A DNA stretch of 8,049 bases. Source: JACORV01 sp041484135 (GTDB taxonomy: Bacteria; Gemmatimonadota; Gemmatimonadetes; Gemmatimonadales; JACORV01). How positions within the stretch are numbered: the stretch's first letter is position 1; the number at the start of each line of letters is the position of its first letter. The position numbers were made by a program, and so were the translations under genes. Of the stretch, positions 5,590 through 8,049 are shown piece after piece. The notes beneath the pieces are model-generated. The model saw nothing but the letters and a program-made list of their open reading frames with translations, made no database searches and was not told the DNA's origin. The stretch lies in the NCBI GenBank assembly GCA_041484135.1, contig JBGPHD010000148.1, forward strand, positions 1 through 8,049. The letters run 5' to 3'.

Positions 5590-7713
5590 TTGATCGCGCG
5601 CGCCGCTGTCCTGGCGCTGGCGCTGGCCGCGCCGGTGCGCGCGCAGGAGCCGGCGCCGCGCGTCCGCTGCCAGCTCCTCTCCTTCCGCGTCCTCCAGGCC
5701 GCCAAGGGCGGCCTCACCGACCCGCGTTTCCTCCAGGTCTTCGACGAGGGCGCGCAGCGCACCGCGCTCCAGGCGGCCCTCGCCGCGGTGCCGCAGCTCG
5801 AGATGATCCCGCCGGGCACGGACACCGGCCTGGTCTCGCGCGGCGAGCTGGCCTCGCGCATCGCCGCGCGGGCCTTCGTCACCCGCGCCGACATCGAGCG
5901 CGTGGACAAGGCCCTCACCACCGAGTACCTGGTCGCCACCACCGTGATGCTGGAGTTCCTGAACCCCGCCACCGGCGAGGTCTATCACATCCAGGAGCTC
6001 ACCGGCTCCACCAACATCCGGAAGGACGCCGGCGCCGACCTCACGCCGGCGGAAGCCGGCCCCGCCTTCACGGCCACCCTCACCGGCACCCTGCGCGCCC
6101 TCGCCGAGCGGGTCCGCGCCCGGTATCAGCCCGGGGTGCGCGCCCGGGTGATCCAGCAGCTGGCCGACGGCCGGCTCGCGTTAGGTGCCGGGCAGGCGTC
6201 GGGCCTGCGCGAGGGCGCCCGCCTCGAGATACGGGACTCCGCCGGGACGGTGGTCGGGATCGCGCGGGTCGAGCAGGTCCAGCAGCGCTTCGCGGTGACC
6301 GGCCGCCCCCTCTCGGACAACCCCAACCGCGCCTGGCTGGGGCTCACCGCCGCGAGCCCCGGCCTCAACCGCACCACCGGGGGCGGCGGCTTCTCGCACC
6401 TCGTGGCGGCCGTCGAGCAGCGCGGCGACCTGGTGCAGCGGGCCTACGTCCTGCCCCAGGCGACCCTCATCTACTGGCTGCACGAGAGCCTCGCGGAAGC
6501 GGCGCCGGGGCTGAACTTCCTGCCCCCCGTGGCGGCGGGCGGGCTCGCCACCGAGCAGGAGCGGCTCGAGGTCACCACCGGCCGCGCCGGCGACATCGCC
6601 GGCCAGCGCGTCATCCCCGACTTCGTGGTGCGCGCCGCGATCTCGCGCGCCGACGCGCTCTCCCAGACGGGGCCCGACGGCGCGACCTACTACATCCTCA
6701 AGGTCGGGCTCGACGTCTCGTTCTACGACGTGCGCAACGGCGAGATCTTCTTCGCGACCTACGTCGAGGGGGCCCAGCAGGAGCGGGTGCGCGCCGGCGA
6801 GCGCGAGCTGGACCTCAGCGTGAGCTACCGGAACCTGCTCCAGCGCACCATGAGCGACGTCGGCCGCCGCGTGGCCGCCGAGTACGCACCGGTGAGCGCC
6901 GAGGGCACGGTGCGCGAGGTGCGGCCCGACGGCGGCATCGTGCTCGCGACCAGCGGGAGCGGCGCGCTTCCCGACGGCGGCATCGTCACGCTCTGGACCG
7001 ACGGCGAGGAGGTCCGCGACCCCGCGACGCACCAGGCGCTCGGGCACGTGGAGGAAGCGGCGGCGCGGGTGAGGATCGTCAGGCAGAGCGGGGCCACCGC
7101 GGAGGCGCTCGCCATCGGCGCTCCGGTCCGGCCCCTCGCCGGCGGGCGGTTCCACGCCCCCGCGACCGCCGGCGCGGCGGGCGCCTCGCGGCGGCTCGTG
7201 CAGGTGCAGCGTGTCGAGGTGCGCGGCGAGATCCCGGTCCAGCCGGCGCTGCTCACCGAGATCGTGCAGACGGCGCTGGTCCGCTCGCGCGCCTTCGCCG
7301 TGCTGGAATCGCGCGAGGTCCTCGCGGACCTGGCCGCGCTCAGGGAGCGCGAGTTCGGTGGCGGCGGCTTCAGCAGCCAGGCGGCGGCGCGCCTCGTCTC
7401 CGCCGAGAACGCCGAGCCCGCGCTCTACGCCCGCGTCGTCGCGCGGTTCCTCCCGCCCACCGCCGCCGAGGAAGGGGGCCACCCGGCCCAGGCTTACGAG
7501 GCGCGGCTCGGGGTCGCCCTGGTGAGCGCGGCCGACACCACCCAGCAGGCGGGGAGCGCGGCGCAGGCGCTCACCAGCCGGTTCGCGCTGCCGACCGGAC
7601 GTCGCGAGGTCGTGGTCGGGCTGGCCGCGGAGGACGTCACGAAGATCTACGCCCAGATGGCGAGGGATCTGGCGGCCACTGTCGCCCAGGCCCTCGGCAC
7701 CGGGGCGCACTGA
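5590..7713 (+). CDS. Large exported multidomain protein with repeated TolB/CsgG-like and FlgT-C-like units
   Basis: 707 aa from TTG 5590, one base after the preceding stop. No clear Shine-Dalgarno is present, so translation is probably coupled, but this start gives a proper signal peptide (MIARAAVLAL... PVRA before QEP, about 19 residues). Reading by pattern, three alpha/beta units recur: about 24-180, 270-435 and 535-700. Each combines a helix, strands of the type EYLVATTVMLEF or YYILKVGLDVSF, an x-x-G-E-(V/I)-(Y/F) turn in the first two, and a terminal amphipathic helix such as VGRRVAAEY. Between them sit two small beta domains (about 182-253 and 437-516) with D-G-x3-L and G-L/L-P-x-x-G turns resembling FlgT-C. 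The third unit has the CsgG/TolB-like FAVLESREVLADL. There are no cysteines in a lipobox and no enzyme motif. A periplasmic scaffold or outer-membrane assembly role is inferred; family membership is unproven. Confidence 0.75.
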   Translation: MIARAAVLALALAAPVRAQEPAPRVRCQLLSFRVLQAAKGGLTDPRFLQVFDEGAQRTALQAALAAVPQLEMIPPGTDTGLVSRGELASRIAARAFVTRADIERVDKALTTEYLVATTVMLEFLNPATGEVYHIQELTGSTNIRKDAGADLTPAEAGPAFTATLTGTLRALAERVRARYQPGVRARVIQQLADGRLALGAGQASGLREGARLEIRDSAGTVVGIARVEQVQQRFAVTGRPLSDNPNRAWLGLTAASPGLNRTTGGGGFSHLVAAVEQRGDLVQRAYVLPQATLIYWLHESLAEAAPGLNFLPPVAAGGLATEQERLEVTTGRAGDIAGQRVIPDFVVRAAISRADALSQTGPDGATYYILKVGLDVSFYDVRNGEIFFATYVEGAQQERVRAGERELDLSVSYRNLLQRTMSDVGRRVAAEYAPVSAEGTVREVRPDGGIVLATSGSGALPDGGIVTLWTDGEEVRDPATHQALGHVEEAAARVRIVRQSGATAEALAIGAPVRPLAGGRFHAPATAGAAGASRRLVQVQRVEVRGEIPVQPALLTEIVQTALVRSRAFAVLESREVLADLAALREREFGGGGFSSQAAARLVSAENAEPALYARVVARFLPPTAAEEGGHPAQAYEARLGVALVSAADTTQQAGSAAQALTSRFALPTGRREVVVGLAAEDVTKIYAQMARDLAATVAQALGTGAH
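6178..6185 (+). repeat. GCGTTAGG octamer, copy 2
   Basis: Contains the TTA Leu198 codon of the 707-aa exported protein (GCG TTA GGT, Ala-Leu-Gly). It has the same orientation and codon phase as the copy at 3913-3920. Confidence 0.4.
6925..6986 (+). repeat. 17-base in-frame direct repeat with 45-base period
   Basis: CCCGACGGCGGCATCGT occurs at 6925-6941 and again at 6970-6986. The 45-base offset equals 15 codons, so both copies encode PDGGIV (446-451 and 461-466) in the second FlgT-C-like beta domain of the 707-aa protein. Identity of the nucleotides, not just the residues, suggests a fairly recent local duplication or correction. Confidence 0.85.
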
Positions 7714-7967
7714 GCCGGGAACTCCACCCTTTCCCCCAGCGGACCGGCCCCGCAGGCTTCGGACGACTCGCGTCGCCCCCGGCGACGCACTCCGGACAAA
7801 TCGTCACATGGGTGGGCCGGCGAGGGCGCGCGGGGGCGGCGGGCGGTCGGCACCACGCTTGCTCATTGCAGACCGGATCGTGCGGGTTGAAGTGGCGGGA
7901 CCCGGACTCCGGGGCGTCTCCGCTAGACCCCCGGTGCGGTCCAGCATACGTTTCAGCCGAGAGGGCC
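7714..7967 (+). other. Intergenic region between the exported operon and the ferredoxin oxidoreductase
   Basis: 254 bases with no convincing gene. It holds a perfect 8-bp hairpin at 7770-7788 and a smaller one, CCCGG-ACT-CCGGG, at 7901-7913. It must also contain the control region of the downstream gene. TTGCTC (7859-7864), TTGCAG (7866-7871) and TTGAAG (7887-7892) are -35-like, but none has a matching -10 at 16-18 bases, so no promoter is called. Confidence 0.6.
7770..7788 (+). terminator. Perfect 8-bp GC hairpin, possible terminator
   Basis: GCGTCGCC (7770-7777) and GGCGACGC (7781-7788) pair perfectly around a CCC loop, 56 bases after the stop of the 707-aa protein. A further CGGA/TCCG pair (7760-7763 and 7791-7794) could extend it across an internal loop. 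There is no T-run after it, so it is not a canonical intrinsic terminator. It could be a U-less terminator, a 3'-end stabilising stem or a leader structure for the next gene. Confidence 0.4.
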
Positions 7968-8049
7968 ATGAGCATACAACTTCCTACCCGTGCCGGGCGC
8001 GAGTCGCGCGAGGCGATCGTCATCCGCTTCGCCGGTGATTCGGGCGACG
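7968..8049 (+). CDS. korA: 2-oxoacid:ferredoxin oxidoreductase alpha subunit (KorA-type), 3' end beyond window
   Basis: Only the first 27 residues are present. After a short polar lead, AIVIRFAGDSGD (16-27) matches the start of the gamma domain in fused alpha subunits of 2-oxoglutarate:ferredoxin oxidoreductases, where the pattern continues as a glycine-rich G-x-G loop. The enzyme would convert 2-oxoglutarate and CoA to succinyl-CoA and CO2 with reduced ferredoxin, alongside a thiamine-diphosphate beta subunit (KorB) that normally follows directly. The start ATG 7968 has GAGAGGG at 7959-7965 just upstream; the spacing is short but usable. The gene is separated from the exported operon by 254 bases and is probably transcribed independently. 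2-oxoglutarate as substrate is a family default; a pyruvate or branched-chain 2-oxoacid enzyme is not excluded from so little sequence. Confidence 0.72.
   Translation, partial: MSIQLPTRAGRESREAIVIRFAGDSGD

Noticed and set aside
4566..5972. 468-codon open frame on the - strand
   Set aside because: It crosses three supported + strand genes, and its composition is that of an antisense GC-rich shadow.
6181..7710. 509-codon open frame on the - strand
   Set aside because: Antisense to the 707-aa gene; Arg/Gly/His-rich, with no signal peptide or domain.
7808..8038. 76-codon open frame on the + strand in the gap before the oxidoreductase
   Set aside because: It overlaps the start of the oxidoreductase gene in another frame, lacks a ribosome binding site and has low-complexity Arg/Gly sequence.

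Overview
This GC-rich window (roughly 70% by eye) carries six protein genes, all on the + strand and tightly packed, with synonymous G/C-ending codons dominating. It looks like the chromosome of a Gram-negative, high-GC bacterium. Signal peptides ending in A-A-Q/A-Q, FlgT/CsgG-like envelope proteins and a 2-oxoacid:ferredoxin oxidoreductase would fit Gemmatimonadota, though Acidobacteriota or Myxococcota cannot be excluded from sequence alone. I see no tRNA, rRNA, CRISPR, insertion sequence or phage gene.

Layout. (1) 1-1956: Lon ATP-dependent protease, cut at its 5' end by the window edge, with intact ATPase and Ser-Lys protease motifs and an unusual basic tail. (2) 1953-3437: an APC-superfamily amino-acid permease that starts on a GTG overlapping the lon stop codon by 4 bases, so the two are translationally coupled. 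(3) 3438-3540: a short intergenic region with a good sigma70-type promoter candidate and an imperfect palindrome across the expected transcription start. (4) 3541-7713: a three-gene operon of exported proteins. They are a FlgT-N-like/TolB-like protein (430 aa), a glutamine-rich helical orphan (246 aa) and a 707-aa protein that appears to contain three TolB/CsgG-like alpha/beta units separated by two small FlgT-C-like beta domains. (5) 7714-7967: a 254-base intergenic region with a perfect 8-bp hairpin. (6) 7968-8049: the first 27 codons of the alpha subunit of a 2-oxoacid:ferredoxin oxidoreductase (KorA type), cut by the window end.

How they work together. lon and the permease form one transcription unit. 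Its link is probably one of shared expression rather than mechanism. The exported operon is the most interesting part: domains that make up a single protein (FlgT) in the Vibrio flagellar basal body seem here to be spread over two proteins and duplicated, with no flagellar gene in view. This suggests a periplasmic or outer-membrane-associated assembly of unknown purpose. The fold assignments there come from pattern reading, not from a profile search.
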